The position numbers were made by a program, and so were the translations under genes. Shown here piece by piece: positions 34,744 to 44,691 of a stretch of DNA of 64,000 nucleotides. Source of the DNA: an uncultured Marivita sp. (GTDB lineage: Bacteria > Pseudomonadota > Alphaproteobacteria > Rhodobacterales > Rhodobacteraceae); the NCBI RefSeq assembly GCF_947488135.1, contig NZ_CANKYW010000002.1, forward strand, positions 496,001 through 560,000. Reading direction: 5' to 3'. The notes under the pieces were generated by a model. That model did no database searches. It was given only the letters and a program-made list of their open reading frames with translations, and was not told the origin of the DNA. The first letter of the stretch is position 1; every line of letters starts with the position of its first letter.

Positions 34744-35925
34744 ATGGCTATTGCAAAACCGGCGTCGCACGGAAGCGTGCGCAAACCATCAACGCGGCCG
34801 GCTAATCCGCGTTTCTCCTCTGGCCCCTGTGCCAAACCCCCCGTTTTCGAATTGAACAAACTTGCCGACGCGCCCTTGGGCCGGTCTCACCGGGCTGCTG
34901 TCGGTAAGGCCAAGCTCAAGGCCGCGATTGAAGAGACGCGCGAATTGCTTGGCGTGCCCGCCGATTACAAGATCGGTATCGTGCCCGCATCCGACACGGG
35001 TGCTGTCGAGATGGCGATGTGGTCGCTGCTGGGTGTTCGCAAGGCGACGATGGTCGCCTGGGAATCCTTTGGCGCAGGCTGGGTCACCGATGTGGTCAAG
35101 CAGCTCAAGATCGACGCCGATGTGAAAACCGCCGACTATGGCCAGATCGTCGATATGGCGGCGGTGGATTACGACACCGATGTTGTGTTCACCTGGAACG
35201 GCACCACCTCGGGCGTGCGGATGCCGCATGGCGACATGATCCCGGCGGATCGCGAAGGTCTCACGATCTGCGACGCGACCTCGGCCGCCTTTGCGCAGGA
35301 TCTTCCGTGGGATAAGCTCGATGTGACGACGTTCTCCTGGCAGAAAGTGCTGGGCGGCGAAGCGGCGCATGGCATGCTGATCCTGAGCCCCCGCGCGGTG
35401 GAACGGCTGGAAAGCTACACGCCCGCATGGCCGTTGCCCAAGATTTTCCGCCTGACCAAGGGCGGCAAGCTGATCGACGGCATCTTTGTCGGCGAGACGA
35501 TCAACACGCCGTCGATGCTCGCGGTGGAGGATTACCTGCTGGCACTGGACTGGGCACGCTCCGTGGGCGGTCTCAAGGGTCTGATGGCACGGGCCGACGC
35601 CAATGCTCAGGCGATCTGGGATTTCTGTGAGGCCAACGACTGGATTGCCAATCTGGCCGATGATCCGGCCACGCGGTCAAACACGTCGGTTTGCCTGAAG
35701 TTCACCGATGACCGGATCACCGATGGCGCGGCATTTGCCAAGGCGGTCGCCAAGCGGCTCGAGGCGGAAGGTGTCGCGCTCGACATCGGGGCCTATCGTG
35801 ACGCGCCTGCCGGTCTGCGCATCTGGTGTGGTGGCACAGTCGAAACCTCGGACATCGAAGCGATGTTGCCGTGGCTTGACTGGGCGTTTCATGCCGAGAT
35901 CGATGCGCTCGCAAAGGCGGCGTAA
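34744..35925 (+). CDS. serC: Phosphoserine aminotransferase
   Basis: 393 residues from ATG 34744, preceded by GGAAGGG. The open frame further upstream lies in the leader. PLP enzyme of the alphaproteobacterial SerC type: [14 protein letters not shown] at the start, SQ-like segment [24 protein letters not shown] with the Schiff-base Lys (TFSWQK), and [14 protein letters not shown]. Converts 3-phosphohydroxypyruvate to phosphoserine. Followed 96 bases later by serA. Confidence 0.95.
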   Translation: MAIAKPASHGSVRKPSTRPANPRFSSGPCAKPPVFELNKLADAPLGRSHRAAVGKAKLKAAIEETRELLGVPADYKIGIVPASDTGAVEMAMWSLLGVRKATMVAWESFGAGWVTDVVKQLKIDADVKTADYGQIVDMAAVDYDTDVVFTWNGTTSGVRMPHGDMIPADREGLTICDATSAAFAQDLPWDKLDVTTFSWQKVLGGEAAHGMLILSPRAVERLESYTPAWPLPKIFRLTKGGKLIDGIFVGETINTPSMLAVEDYLLALDWARSVGGLKGLMARADANAQAIWDFCEANDWIANLADDPATRSNTSVCLKFTDDRITDGAAFAKAVAKRLEAEGVALDIGAYRDAPAGLRIWCGGTVETSDIEAMLPWLDWAFHAEIDALAKAA

Positions 35926-36021
35926 CGAAAGCGGTGCGTGCGAGCACCGCCTCCCCTTTCCAACATCAGTAGGGTGCGTGATCTCGCGCACCTTTCCCCG
36001 ATATTCAAAAGGACCAATGAT

Positions 36022-37617
36022 ATGGCCCCCCGTGTACTCATCTCTGACAAACTCTCCGACGCGGCTGTTCAGATCTTCAAGGATCGCGGCATCGACGTGG
36101 ATTTCCAACCCGACCTCGGCAAGGACAAGGACAAACTGGCCGAAGTGATCGGCCAGTACGATGGTCTTGCCATCCGATCCGCCACAAAGGTCACGCCAAC
36201 GATTCTCGAGAACGCGACCAATCTCAAGGTGATCGGTCGCGCCGGGATCGGCACCGACAACATCGACAAGGAAGCGGCCTCCAAGAAAGGCGTGATCGTC
36301 ATGAACACGCCCTTCGGCAACATGATCACCACCGCCGAACATGCCATCGCCATGATGTTCGCCTGTGCGCGCCAAATCCCCGAAGCGTCGGCCTCGACCC
36401 ATGCGGGCAAGTGGGAAAAGTCCAAGTTCATGGGGGTCGAGTTGACCGGCAAGACGCTGGGCGTGATCGGTGCGGGCAATATTGGTGGCATCGTCTGCGA
36501 CCGTGCACGCGGTCTCAAGATGAAGGTCATCGCCTACGATCCGTTCCTTGGCGAAGAGAAGGCCAAGCAGATGCAGGTCGAAAAGGTCGATCTGGACGAT
36601 CTGCTCAAGCGCGCCGATTTCATCACGCTGCACGTGCCACTGACCGACCAGACCAAAAACATCCTGTCGGCCGAGAACCTTGCCAAGACCAAGAAAGGCG
36701 TGCGGATCATCAACTGTGCCCGGGGCGGTCTGGTCGACGAGGCCGCGTTGGCCGAATTGCTTAAGTCGGGCCACGTTGCCGGCGCTGCGTTTGATGTGTT
36801 CAGCGAGGAGCCGGCCAGGGAAAACCCGCTCTTCGGTCTGCCCAACGTGGTCTGCACACCGCACCTTGGCGCGGCCACAACCGAAGCACAGGAAAACGTC
36901 GCGCTTCAGGTGGCCGAACAGATGGCGAATTACCTGCTGACCGGTGCCGTGGAAAACGCACTCAACATGCCGTCGGTGACCGCCGAAGAGGCCAAGATCA
37001 TGGGGCCGTGGATCAAGCTGTCCGATCATCTGGGCAGCTTTATCGGCCAGATGACCGACGAGCCGATCAAGGCGATCAACATCCTTTACGACGGGGCCGT
37101 GTCCGAGATGAACCTCGAGGCGCTGAACTGTTCGGTCATCGCCGGGATCATGAAGCGCGCCAACCCGGACGTGAACATGGTATCCGCGCCGTTGATCGCG
37201 AAGGAGCGTGGGATCAAGATTTCGACCACGAACCAGGCCAAGTCGGGCGCCTTCGATGGCTACGTCAAGGTGACTGTCGTCACCGACAGCCGCGAGCGGT
37301 CGATTGCCGGGACCGTGTTCAGCGACGGCAAACCGCGGTTCATCCAGATCAAGGGTATCAATATCGACGCCGAGATCGGGGAGCACATGATCTACACCAC
37401 CAACGAAGACGTGCCCGGCATCATCGGCACGCTGGGCATGACGCTTGGTCAGAACAACGTGAACATCGCCAACTTCACCCTTGGCCGCTCGGTCGCGAAG
37501 GGCGAAGCGATTGCCTTGCTCTATGTCGATGAGCCTGTTCCGGCCGACGTGGTGAAGAAACTTCACGACACGGGGATGTTCCGGCAGGTCAAGCCGCTTC
37601 AATTCGACGTGGCCTGA
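36022..37617 (+). CDS. serA: D-3-phosphoglycerate dehydrogenase
   Basis: 531 residues from ATG 36022 with AAAAGGA upstream, the long SerA form. NAD-binding GVIGAGNIGGIV near residue 155, INCARGGLVDEAAL with catalytic Arg, and CTPHLGAATTEAQENVA with catalytic His. The C-terminal 200 residues carry an intervening substrate-binding domain and an ACT domain (DVPGIIGTLGMTLGQNNVNIANF) for serine feedback. First step of serine synthesis; co-oriented with serC. Confidence 0.96.
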   Translation: MAPRVLISDKLSDAAVQIFKDRGIDVDFQPDLGKDKDKLAEVIGQYDGLAIRSATKVTPTILENATNLKVIGRAGIGTDNIDKEAASKKGVIVMNTPFGNMITTAEHAIAMMFACARQIPEASASTHAGKWEKSKFMGVELTGKTLGVIGAGNIGGIVCDRARGLKMKVIAYDPFLGEEKAKQMQVEKVDLDDLLKRADFITLHVPLTDQTKNILSAENLAKTKKGVRIINCARGGLVDEAALAELLKSGHVAGAAFDVFSEEPARENPLFGLPNVVCTPHLGAATTEAQENVALQVAEQMANYLLTGAVENALNMPSVTAEEAKIMGPWIKLSDHLGSFIGQMTDEPIKAINILYDGAVSEMNLEALNCSVIAGIMKRANPDVNMVSAPLIAKERGIKISTTNQAKSGAFDGYVKVTVVTDSRERSIAGTVFSDGKPRFIQIKGINIDAEIGEHMIYTTNEDVPGIIGTLGMTLGQNNVNIANFTLGRSVAKGEAIALLYVDEPVPADVVKKLHDTGMFRQVKPLQFDVA

Positions 37618-37664
37618 TCGGCCCGTCGATTGCACCCAACCCTGACCCATGCGAAAGAGCGCGC

Positions 37665-38402
37665 ATGACACGCGCTCTTTACGCTTTTGGGGATATTCAC
37701 GGCCAGTCTGCCATGCTCGAAGAGGCTCTGGCCTGGGTCGAGGCGGATGGCGGTGCCGATGCTCGGGTGGTCTTTGTTGGCGACTACGTCGACCGTGGAC
37801 CGGACAGCCGGGGCGTGATCGACACGCTTGTCACCGGGCTGGCGGAAGGGCGCGATTGGGTGTGCCTCAAGGGCAACCACGACCGCTTCTTCGAGTGGTT
37901 CATCCACCCCGACGGGCCGCGCAACGACCCGCATCTTCTGGTCGGCTATGACTGGTTTCACAATGCCATCGGCGGCACCGAAACCATCGCGTCCTACGAT
38001 GTTTATCCACCCGAGCGCATTCGTCAGAGAGAACTGGCGAACCTGTTGCGGGAGGCCGTGCCGGACACGCACAAGGCATTCCTGCGCAATCTGAAAACCT
38101 TTCACCGCGAAAATGACTTCTTCTTCGTCCACGCCGGCATTCGTCCCGGTATCGACCTCGACCAGCAGGACGAGAACGACCTGCTGTGGATCCGTCAGGA
38201 GTTTCACGCCGACCGCCGCGATCACGGCGCGGTTGTGGTGCATGGGCATACGCCGGTCGATGAACCCGAACGTTATCACAACCGGGTCAATCTGGACACG
38301 GGCGCCGGGTATGGGCGCCCGCTGACCGTTGCGGTGTTCGACGGGGACGAGATGTTCCGGCTTACGGCCAAGGGCCGCCAACGGGTTCCTAGTCGTAGCT
38401 GA
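37665..38402 (+). CDS. Metallophosphoesterase (PPP-type protein phosphatase-like)
   Basis: 245 residues. The three metal motifs of the PPP family are seen: GDIHGQ, GDYVDRGPDSRG and GNHDRF, then HAGIRPG and VVHGHTP for the later histidines. Family members dephosphorylate proteins or Ap4A-type nucleotides. The end overlaps cydB by 14 bases in opposite orientation. Target unknown. Confidence 0.9.
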   Translation: MTRALYAFGDIHGQSAMLEEALAWVEADGGADARVVFVGDYVDRGPDSRGVIDTLVTGLAEGRDWVCLKGNHDRFFEWFIHPDGPRNDPHLLVGYDWFHNAIGGTETIASYDVYPPERIRQRELANLLREAVPDTHKAFLRNLKTFHRENDFFFVHAGIRPGIDLDQQDENDLLWIRQEFHADRRDHGAVVVHGHTPVDEPERYHNRVNLDTGAGYGRPLTVAVFDGDEMFRLTAKGRQRVPSRS

Positions 38403-39399
38403 GCGCAGTCGCCTTGCCCCGGAACACGGTATAGGCAAGCGCGGTATAGCCCAGGATCATCGGCAGCACGAAAAGCGTTCCGATCAGGATGATGAACAGG
38501 CTTTCCGGAGCGCTGGCCGCTTCGTAGATGGTGATCTGGTCCGGCACGATGAACGGGTAGAACGAATACGCCATCCCGAAAAAGCCCAGCACGAAGAGCA
38601 CGATTGTCGCCGCGAACGGGAACCACGCAAAGCTATCGTCGCTTGTCGGCAAGCGGCGCAACGCCAGCCACAAGAGCACGATCAGCGCGCCCGACATCAG
38701 GGGTAGCGGCAGCAGCAGGAAAAACTCCGGCATTGAGAACCATTTGTCGAAGATACGCGGGCTGACCAGCGGCGACGCGACCGAGATCGCGCCAAGCCCC
38801 AACACGACGCCCCAGATGCCACCCTTCGACCAGGTCACGGCCTTGAGCTGCAACGCGCCTTCGGTTTTCAGGATCAGCCATGTCGCCCCAATGAACGAAT
38901 AGGCCACAGTCAGGAACACCGCAGTCCCTGCTGAAAAGGCAAGAGTGAAGGCCGTGACGTCTAGCCCCATGATATACATGCCTAGCATGTACCCTTGGCT
39001 GAGCGAGGTCATCATCGACCCGATGTAAAAGGCGCGGTCCCAGGATCGCTTGTGGCCCGCGGGAGCCTTGACCCGAAATTCGAACGACACGCCACGCAGG
39101 ATCAATCCGATCAACATTACCGCAACCGGCATGTAGAGCGCAGTCAGGATGGTGCCGTGCGCGGTTGGGAAGGCCACCAGCAGGATACCGATGGCCAGAA
39201 CCAGCCACGTTTCATTCGCGTCCCAGAACGGACCGATGGAGGCGATCATCCGGTCTTTCTCATCGGGATCGGCGAAGGGGAACAAAACCCCGACGCCAAG
39301 GTCGAACCCGTCCAGAACGACGTAGATCAGGATCGACAGGCCCAGCAGGGCGGCGAAAGCCAAGGGCAGCCAGGTGGCGGGGTCTCCGAACAGGTACAT
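38389..39399 (-). CDS. cydB: Cytochrome bd-type quinol oxidase subunit II
   Basis: 336 residues from ATG 39397-39399, with about nine membrane segments. CydB/CioB features: VLDGFDLGVGVLFPF near residue 30 and IGPFWDANETWLVLA soon after. It supports the haem-bearing subunit I in reducing O2 to water with quinol. Starts four bases after cydA stops. No cydX-like small frame was identified after it and no cydDC assembly genes are nearby. Confidence 0.95.
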   Translation of the reverse strand: MYLFGDPATWLPLAFAALLGLSILIYVVLDGFDLGVGVLFPFADPDEKDRMIASIGPFWDANETWLVLAIGILLVAFPTAHGTILTALYMPVAVMLIGLILRGVSFEFRVKAPAGHKRSWDRAFYIGSMMTSLSQGYMLGMYIMGLDVTAFTLAFSAGTAVFLTVAYSFIGATWLILKTEGALQLKAVTWSKGGIWGVVLGLGAISVASPLVSPRIFDKWFSMPEFFLLLPLPLMSGALIVLLWLALRRLPTSDDSFAWFPFAATIVLFVLGFFGMAYSFYPFIVPDQITIYEAASAPESLFIILIGTLFVLPMILGYTALAYTVFRGKATALSYD

Positions 39400-39403
39400 G
39401 ACG

Positions 39404-40789
39404 CTACTCCGCTGCCACGGTGACTTGCGCCGCTTGCGCGACGGGCACACGCGGACCAAGGGGTTCGCCCTTCGCTGCCTTGCGCGCAAGATAGAAGAGC
39501 ACCCCGATATAGGCGGTCAGCAGGGCTGCATAGATCGCGAGGTAGACGATCAGCGTCGAGGCCACCATCGGTGCCGGGACGTCTGCCACAGCGGCTTCGG
39601 TTGTTAGAACGCCCTGAACAAGCCACGGCTGACGACCAATCTCGGTCGTATACCATCCTGCCAACGTGGCGAGCCAACCCGAAAAGGCCATCGGCACCAT
39701 CGCGTAAAGCAGCGGCTTCGGCAGCCCTTCGACGCCGCGCCGTTTGCGGGCCATGAAGAATACGCTGGCCCAACTGAGCAACAGCATCGCCATGCCGGTC
39801 GCCACCATGATGCGGAAGCTGAAGAATACCGGTGCCACGGGTGGGTGCTGAACCGTGCCATCCTCGGCCACAAAATCGTTGAGGCCCGGCACAACGCCAT
39901 CCGGCGAGTGTTTGAGGATCAGCGACGCACCGTTCGGAATGCCGATCTCGAAATCGTTGGAGCGGGTTTCCTCGTTCGGGATCGCAAACAGGACCAGCGG
40001 GACGTTCGGCCCGGTTTCCCAGTTGCCTTCCATCGCAGCCACTTTCTGCGGCTGGTGCTCAAGCGTATTGAGGCCGTGGAAATCGCCCGCCAGGATTTGC
40101 AGCGGGATCAACACGGCGCCGATGGTCAGACCGGTCTTGATCGTCGCGCGCACGCCGTCGGACCGGTCGCCGATCAGCCATCGGAAGGCGCTGAGACCGG
40201 CGAGCAGGAACGCCACGGTCAGGCCAGAGGCCAAAAGCATGTGGACAAGGCGATAGGGCATCGAGGGGTTGAAGATGATCGCGAACCAATCTGTCGCGAA
40301 GGCCACACCATCGCGCATCTCGAACCCGGCTGGGGTGTGCATCCAGCTGTTCAGAACGAGGATCCAGAAGGCCGACATGGTCGTCCCGAAGGCCACAAGG
40401 AACGTGGACAGCGTGTGCAGCCAGCTCGGCACCTTGGACATGCCGAAGAGCATGATGCCCAGGAACACAGCTTCAAGGAAGAACGCGGTCATCACTTCGT
40501 AGGCCAGCAATGGTCCCGCGATATTGCCGACGCTTTCCATGAAGCCCGGCCAGTTGGTGCCGAACTGGAAAGACATGGTGATGCCGGACACGACACCCAT
40601 CGCAAAGCTGAGCGCAAAGACCTTGACCCAGAAGCGATACGCTTCGAGCCACTTCTGATCTCCGGTGCGCGAAAAGCGTAATTTGAAGAACAAGAGCACC
40701 CAGCCCAGGGCAATCGTGATCGTCGGAAACAGGATGTGAAACGAGATATTCGCACCGAATTGGATGCGCGAAAGTATGAGTGTGTCCAT
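39404..40789 (-). CDS. cydA: Cytochrome bd-type quinol oxidase subunit I
   Basis: 461 residues from ATG 40787-40789 (MDTLILSRIQFGANISFH). His18 matches the haem b595 ligand. The length and short periplasmic Q-loop indicate the CioA/short-loop class rather than E. coli CydA, compatible with cyanide-tolerant oxidases. It provides high-affinity or stress-resistant respiration. First gene of cydAB. A longer frame upstream reads into the promoter region. Confidence 0.95.
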   Translation of the reverse strand: MDTLILSRIQFGANISFHILFPTITIALGWVLLFFKLRFSRTGDQKWLEAYRFWVKVFALSFAMGVVSGITMSFQFGTNWPGFMESVGNIAGPLLAYEVMTAFFLEAVFLGIMLFGMSKVPSWLHTLSTFLVAFGTTMSAFWILVLNSWMHTPAGFEMRDGVAFATDWFAIIFNPSMPYRLVHMLLASGLTVAFLLAGLSAFRWLIGDRSDGVRATIKTGLTIGAVLIPLQILAGDFHGLNTLEHQPQKVAAMEGNWETGPNVPLVLFAIPNEETRSNDFEIGIPNGASLILKHSPDGVVPGLNDFVAEDGTVQHPPVAPVFFSFRIMVATGMAMLLLSWASVFFMARKRRGVEGLPKPLLYAMVPMAFSGWLATLAGWYTTEIGRQPWLVQGVLTTEAAVADVPAPMVASTLIVYLAIYAALLTAYIGVLFYLARKAAKGEPLGPRVPVAQAAQVTVAAE

Positions 40790-41089
40790 TGTAACTATCC
40801 TCAGAGGGAAAGTGTTTCTGTCAGGAAATAAGATAGATCGGCAATGCAGGTTTGCCCCCGCCTGCGACAGCATTGCGCAGCTTACGTAAGGGCTTTTCGC
40901 GGAACGTTTTACGCCCGGTGAAAGACTCCGCAACTTGGCGAATATTTGTCCGAAAAGACTTAAAGAGCGGTCTCTTTTACGCCGTTTTCTCCGTCAAGTT
41001 GCATTTTTTAGGCGAACTGCCTTGCAGGAAGGTGCTAGCGTTAACGGACCGGCGTGTAGACCGGGAAAAGCTCCAAAAAGGGGGACAGT
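40790..41089. other. 300-base divergent promoter region between cydA and the stress protein gene
   Basis: No gene. A small hairpin AAAGAG/CTCTTT with loop CGGT lies at 40962-40977. I looked for an FNR/Anr-type box (TTGAT-N4-ATCAA) and found none. AAAGGGGG precedes the stress-protein start. Confidence 0.5.
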
Positions 41090-41524
41090 ATGTCTGAGAA
41101 ATTTGTCGTTGGTTATGACGGCAGCGATGTGTCCAAGCGCGCGCTCGACTTTGCCGTTGCACGGGCCAAGGCGCAGGGTGGCAGCATCCTCATCGTTCAC
41201 GTGCTGGAATGGTCGCCCTATTCCTTCCTGACGCCGCAAGAGATCGAAGAGCGGCACGCCCGCCGCACCGAAGAGCTGGAGCGCGCGGAAACGGCGCTGA
41301 TGGCACCTTTGAAGAAGACGATCTCCGAAGCCGGTATCCCGATCGACACGCAGATCAAATACGGCCACGTCGCCAAGACCCTGTGTGACATCGCCAAGAA
41401 GGAAGGCGCGACGCAGATGGTCATCGGGCGGGACGGCGATGGTGGCTTGTCCACTCGGGTGTTCGGCTCTGTCGCGGGGTCTCTGGTTCAGGTCGCCCCG
41501 GTGCCCTGTACGATCGTTCCATAA
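41090..41524 (+). CDS. Universal stress protein, UspA family
   Basis: 144 residues, one Usp domain: EKFVVGYDGSDVSKRALDFAV at the start and the ATP-binding type C-terminal motif GRDGDGGLSTRVFGSVAGSLVQVAPVPCTIV (G-2x-G-9x-G-S/T form). Cytoplasmic. It is 20 bases upstream of the alanine symporter gene and divergent from cydAB. Confidence 0.92.
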   Translation: MSEKFVVGYDGSDVSKRALDFAVARAKAQGGSILIVHVLEWSPYSFLTPQEIEERHARRTEELERAETALMAPLKKTISEAGIPIDTQIKYGHVAKTLCDIAKKEGATQMVIGRDGDGGLSTRVFGSVAGSLVQVAPVPCTIVP

Positions 41525-41544
41525 CCGTTTGAGGGTTTTCAAAG

Positions 41545-43089
41545 ATGACACGTCTTGTTCCAACGGCGGTTCTGGCCGCCTTCTTCACGGTACTGGCTGC
41601 GGTATCGGCCTCGGCTCAGTCCATTGACGAAACCATCAATGGCCTTTTCGCCAGTTCAACGGGCTGGTTCGTCAACCTGATCTTCAGCAACTTTCCCGGC
41701 ACAACTTTTCCCTGGATCGTCGGCTGGCTCGTCGTCGCGGCGACCGTTTTCACCGTCTATTTCGGCCTGATTCAGTTCCGCGCCTTCGGGCACGCAATTG
41801 CCCTGGTCAAAGGCGACTACTCCGATCCCAACGATGCGGGTGAGGTCAGCCACTTTCAGGCACTCGCCACCGCGCTTTCGGGGACCGTCGGTCTTGGCAA
41901 CATCGCCGGTGTGGCGGTTGCTGTGAGCATTGGCGGGCCGGGGGCGACGTTCTGGATGATCCTCGCGGGTCTTTTGGGAATGGCGTCCAAGTTCACCGAA
42001 TGTACGCTGGGCGTGAAATACCGCAACGAATACGAAAACGGCACCGTGTCGGGTGGTCCGATGTACTACCTGACCAAAGGCTTCGCCGAGCGCGGTATTC
42101 CCGGCGGTCGGTTCCTCGCGATCATGTTCTCGATCTTCTGTATCCTCGGGGCGCTGGGCGGCGGCAATATGTTCCAGGCCAACCAGGCCCACGCGCAGTT
42201 GACCAATGTGTTCGGAGAATACCCTGGCTTCATCACTGGCGTGATCTTCGCGGGCATCGTTTTCGCGGTCATCGTCGGCGGTCTGAAATCCATCGCTCGG
42301 GTGACGGAAAAGGTCGTCCCGATCATGGGTGTGATTTATGTCGGCACCGCGCTCATCATCATCCTGATGAATTACGACATGATCGGCTGGGCGTTCGGGC
42401 AAATCTTCGCCGGGGCCTTCACCGGGCTTGGCGTCGCAGGCGGTTTCGTCGGTGCATTGATCCAGGGCTTCCGTCGCGCCGCGTTCTCGAACGAGGCGGG
42501 CGTCGGCTCCGCCGCGATCGCGCACTCGGCGGTTCGGACCAAGGAACCGATCACCGAGGGCTTCGTATCGCTGCTCGAGCCCTTGATCGACACGGTCGTC
42601 GTCTGCACCATGACCGCGCTGGTGATCATCATCACCGGTCAGCTCATGTCCGATCCGGACACCGGTCTCTACCTCCTCAACGAGGCAGGCACGGCGATCC
42701 GGACCGTGGGTGACAATTCCGGCGTCGCGCTGACCTCGGCGGCGTTCTCGTCCTCCATCTCGGGGTTCAAGTATGTCCTCGTTCTGGCGGTGATCCTCTT
42801 CGCCTTCTCCACGATGATCTCGTGGTCCTATTACGGGCTGAAGGCGTGGACCTACCTGTTCGGCGAGGGCAAGGGCAAGGAAATCACCTTCAAGACGATT
42901 TTCTGCATCTTCGTCATCATCGGCGCGTCGGCCAACCTCGGTCCGGTGATCGACTTCTCGGATGCGGCGATCTTCGCCATGGCGGTGGTCAACATCATCG
43001 GTCTCTACGTCCTGATGCCCATCGTACGCCGCGAGCTGAACAGCTACTGGTCGCGCCTCAAGTCGGGTGAGATCAAGAAGTACACCTGA
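41545..43089 (+). CDS. Alanine/glycine:cation symporter (AGCS family)
   Basis: 514 residues. The N-terminus resembles a signal sequence (SASAQS), unusual for AGCS carriers, followed by about eleven membrane segments. Family segments: ALSGTVGLGNIAGVAVAVSIGGPGATFWM and the signature-like FRRAAFSNEAGVGSAAIAHS. Na+-coupled uptake of alanine or glycine. A good terminator follows. Confidence 0.93.
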   Translation: MTRLVPTAVLAAFFTVLAAVSASAQSIDETINGLFASSTGWFVNLIFSNFPGTTFPWIVGWLVVAATVFTVYFGLIQFRAFGHAIALVKGDYSDPNDAGEVSHFQALATALSGTVGLGNIAGVAVAVSIGGPGATFWMILAGLLGMASKFTECTLGVKYRNEYENGTVSGGPMYYLTKGFAERGIPGGRFLAIMFSIFCILGALGGGNMFQANQAHAQLTNVFGEYPGFITGVIFAGIVFAVIVGGLKSIARVTEKVVPIMGVIYVGTALIIILMNYDMIGWAFGQIFAGAFTGLGVAGGFVGALIQGFRRAAFSNEAGVGSAAIAHSAVRTKEPITEGFVSLLEPLIDTVVVCTMTALVIIITGQLMSDPDTGLYLLNEAGTAIRTVGDNSGVALTSAAFSSSISGFKYVLVLAVILFAFSTMISWSYYGLKAWTYLFGEGKGKEITFKTIFCIFVIIGASANLGPVIDFSDAAIFAMAVVNIIGLYVLMPIVRRELNSYWSRLKSGEIKKYT

Positions 43090-43115
43090 TCTCGCGCAGA
43101 CAGGAAAAAGACGGG

Positions 43116-43142
43116 AAAGGCGGGCCACACGGTCCGCCTTTC
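43116..43142 (+). terminator. Intrinsic terminator after the alanine symporter
   Basis: Stem AAAGGCGG/CCGCCTTT (43116-43123, 43134-43141) with a ten-base loop, preceded by an A-rich stretch and followed by a short T run. Confidence 0.75.
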
Positions 43143-43227
43143 TGCTATAGCTGCTGCGGAATAGCGGTTTCAAAATTCCTGTGACATCCTATATCTAGCC
43201 CTCTCGCGGGCCAAGGAGACCGCAACG

Positions 43228-43701
43228 ATGGCAAAGCCGAAGGACAATCCGAACTACAAGGTGATCGCCGAAAACCGCCGCGCGCGGTTTGACTATGCCA
43301 TCGAGGATGACCTCGAGGCGGGCATCATCCTGCAAGGGTCCGAGGTGAAGTCGTTGCGCGAGAACACGTCAAACATCGCCGAAAGCTATGCGGCGGTCGA
43401 AGATGGCGAATTGTGGCTCGTGAATTCCTACATCGCGCCCTACAACCGGGCGATGTTCCCGCACGAGGAACGTCGGCGCCGCAAGCTTTTGGTGTCGCGC
43501 AAGGAACTGTCCAAGCTCTGGAACGAGACCCAGCGCAAGGGCATGACGCTTGTGCCGCTGGTGCTTTACTTCAACCACAAGGGCATCGCGAAGATCAAAA
43601 TCGGCATCGCCAAGGGTAAAAAGACCCACGACAAGCGCGAAACCGAGGCCAAGCGCGACTGGAGCCGTCAGAAACAGCGCCTTCTCAAGAACGCCGGCTG
43701 A
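43228..43701 (+). CDS. smpB: SsrA-binding protein SmpB
   Basis: 157 residues. SmpB features: [30 protein letters not shown] near the start, [10 protein letters not shown] in the middle and the basic tail [28 protein letters not shown]. Needed with tmRNA for rescue of stalled ribosomes. No tmRNA gene is in the window. AAGGAGACC precedes the ATG. Confidence 0.96.
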   Translation: MAKPKDNPNYKVIAENRRARFDYAIEDDLEAGIILQGSEVKSLRENTSNIAESYAAVEDGELWLVNSYIAPYNRAMFPHEERRRRKLLVSRKELSKLWNETQRKGMTLVPLVLYFNHKGIAKIKIGIAKGKKTHDKRETEAKRDWSRQKQRLLKNAG

Positions 43702-43710
43702 ACTTCGCGT

Positions 43711-43752
43711 CTTTCCGTCCACGGAAAGTCGTCGATGCGTTGACGCATCGAC
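43711..43752. repeat. Paired-hairpin intergenic element, copy 2
   Basis: CTTTCCGT/ACGGAAAG (43711-43728) then GTCGATGCG/CGCATCGAC with loop TTGA (43731-43752), starting nine bases after the smpB stop. It is copy 1 (26246-26285) in reverse orientation. Confidence 0.8.
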
Positions 43753-43833
43753 CTGCGTCGCAGGACCACTCCCTTGCGAGTCGGAGCCGTGGGTTCTATG
43801 CAGAACCGATCTTTTCAAGAAGCGGCGACAGTT

Positions 43834-44691
43834 ATGGCACAGGACGATCCGAGAACGCTGGTTTCGACAGAGTGGCTTGCCTCGCATATGCGCGACCCCG
43901 ATCTGCGCATTCTCGACGGGTCGATGTACTTGCCCGGCAGCGGTCGCGACGCGAAGGCCGAATATGACGCAGGCCATATCCCCGGAGCACGCTTCTTCGA
44001 CATCGATGACATCTCGGACAGCCGGTCTGACCTGCCCCACATGGCGCCGCCGATCGAGAAATTCATGTCGCGCCTCCGCGCCATGGGGGTCGGCGACGGA
44101 CATCAGGTCGTGGTCTATGACGGCGCCGGCCTGTTTTCCGCCGCGCGCGTGTGGTGGTTGTTCAAGCTGATGGGCCAGAACGATGTCGCCGTGCTTGATG
44201 GCGGTTTGCCCAAATGGGTGGCCGAGGGCCGCGATCTGGAAGACATGCCGCCCATCGTGCGCGACCGGCACATGACGGTGCGGCGTCAGGCGCATCTGGT
44301 CAAGGACGTGACCCAGGTCTCTGCCGCGTCGAAGCTGCGCGATCAGGAAATCATCGACGCGCGCTCTGCGGGCCGGTTCCGGGGGGAAGAGCCCGAACCC
44401 CGCCCCGGTCTGCGCGCCGGGCACATCCCCGGGTCGAAAAACGTCCACTATGCCAGCCTGCTGAACGACGATCAGACCATGAAGTCGCCCGAGGAGACCC
44501 GCGCGATCTTCGAGGCGGCGGGCGTCGACCTGTCGAAACCCGCAATCACCACATGCGGCTCTGGCGTGACGGCGGCGATCCTGTCGCTGGCCATGGCGCG
44601 CATGGGCAAAGATGACCATTCCCTTTACGACGGCTCGTGGTCCGAATGGGGAATGTTCCCCACGGTGCCCGTGGCCACTGGAGACAGCTGA
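43834..44691 (+). CDS. sseA: 3-mercaptopyruvate/thiosulfate sulfurtransferase
   Basis: 285 residues from ATG 43834, the usual two-rhodanese-domain length; an in-frame start 20 codons upstream is less likely. The inactive N-terminal domain (VSTEWLASHM, LRILDGSMYLPG) is followed by the active one with catalytic loop TTCGSGVTAA. Transfers sulfur from 3-mercaptopyruvate or thiosulfate. Stop and next start overlap as TGATG, so it is coupled to the aminotransferase that could supply mercaptopyruvate from cysteine by transamination (inference). Confidence 0.93.
   Translation: MAQDDPRTLVSTEWLASHMRDPDLRILDGSMYLPGSGRDAKAEYDAGHIPGARFFDIDDISDSRSDLPHMAPPIEKFMSRLRAMGVGDGHQVVVYDGAGLFSAARVWWLFKLMGQNDVAVLDGGLPKWVAEGRDLEDMPPIVRDRHMTVRRQAHLVKDVTQVSAASKLRDQEIIDARSAGRFRGEEPEPRPGLRAGHIPGSKNVHYASLLNDDQTMKSPEETRAIFEAAGVDLSKPAITTCGSGVTAAILSLAMARMGKDDHSLYDGSWSEWGMFPTVPVATGDS

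Noticed and set aside
35677-37671. A 664-codon minus-strand frame opposite serC-serA
   Set aside because: Antisense shadow of two well-identified genes, with no recognisable protein features.
40790-41089. Possible FNR/Anr box controlling cydAB and the stress protein gene
   Set aside because: Expected for such genes, but no TTGAT-N4-ATCAA-like dyad could be found in the gap.
41656-43173. A 505-codon minus-strand frame opposite the alanine symporter
   Set aside because: Charged, low-complexity translation typical of the reverse of a membrane protein gene; the plus-strand gene is certain.
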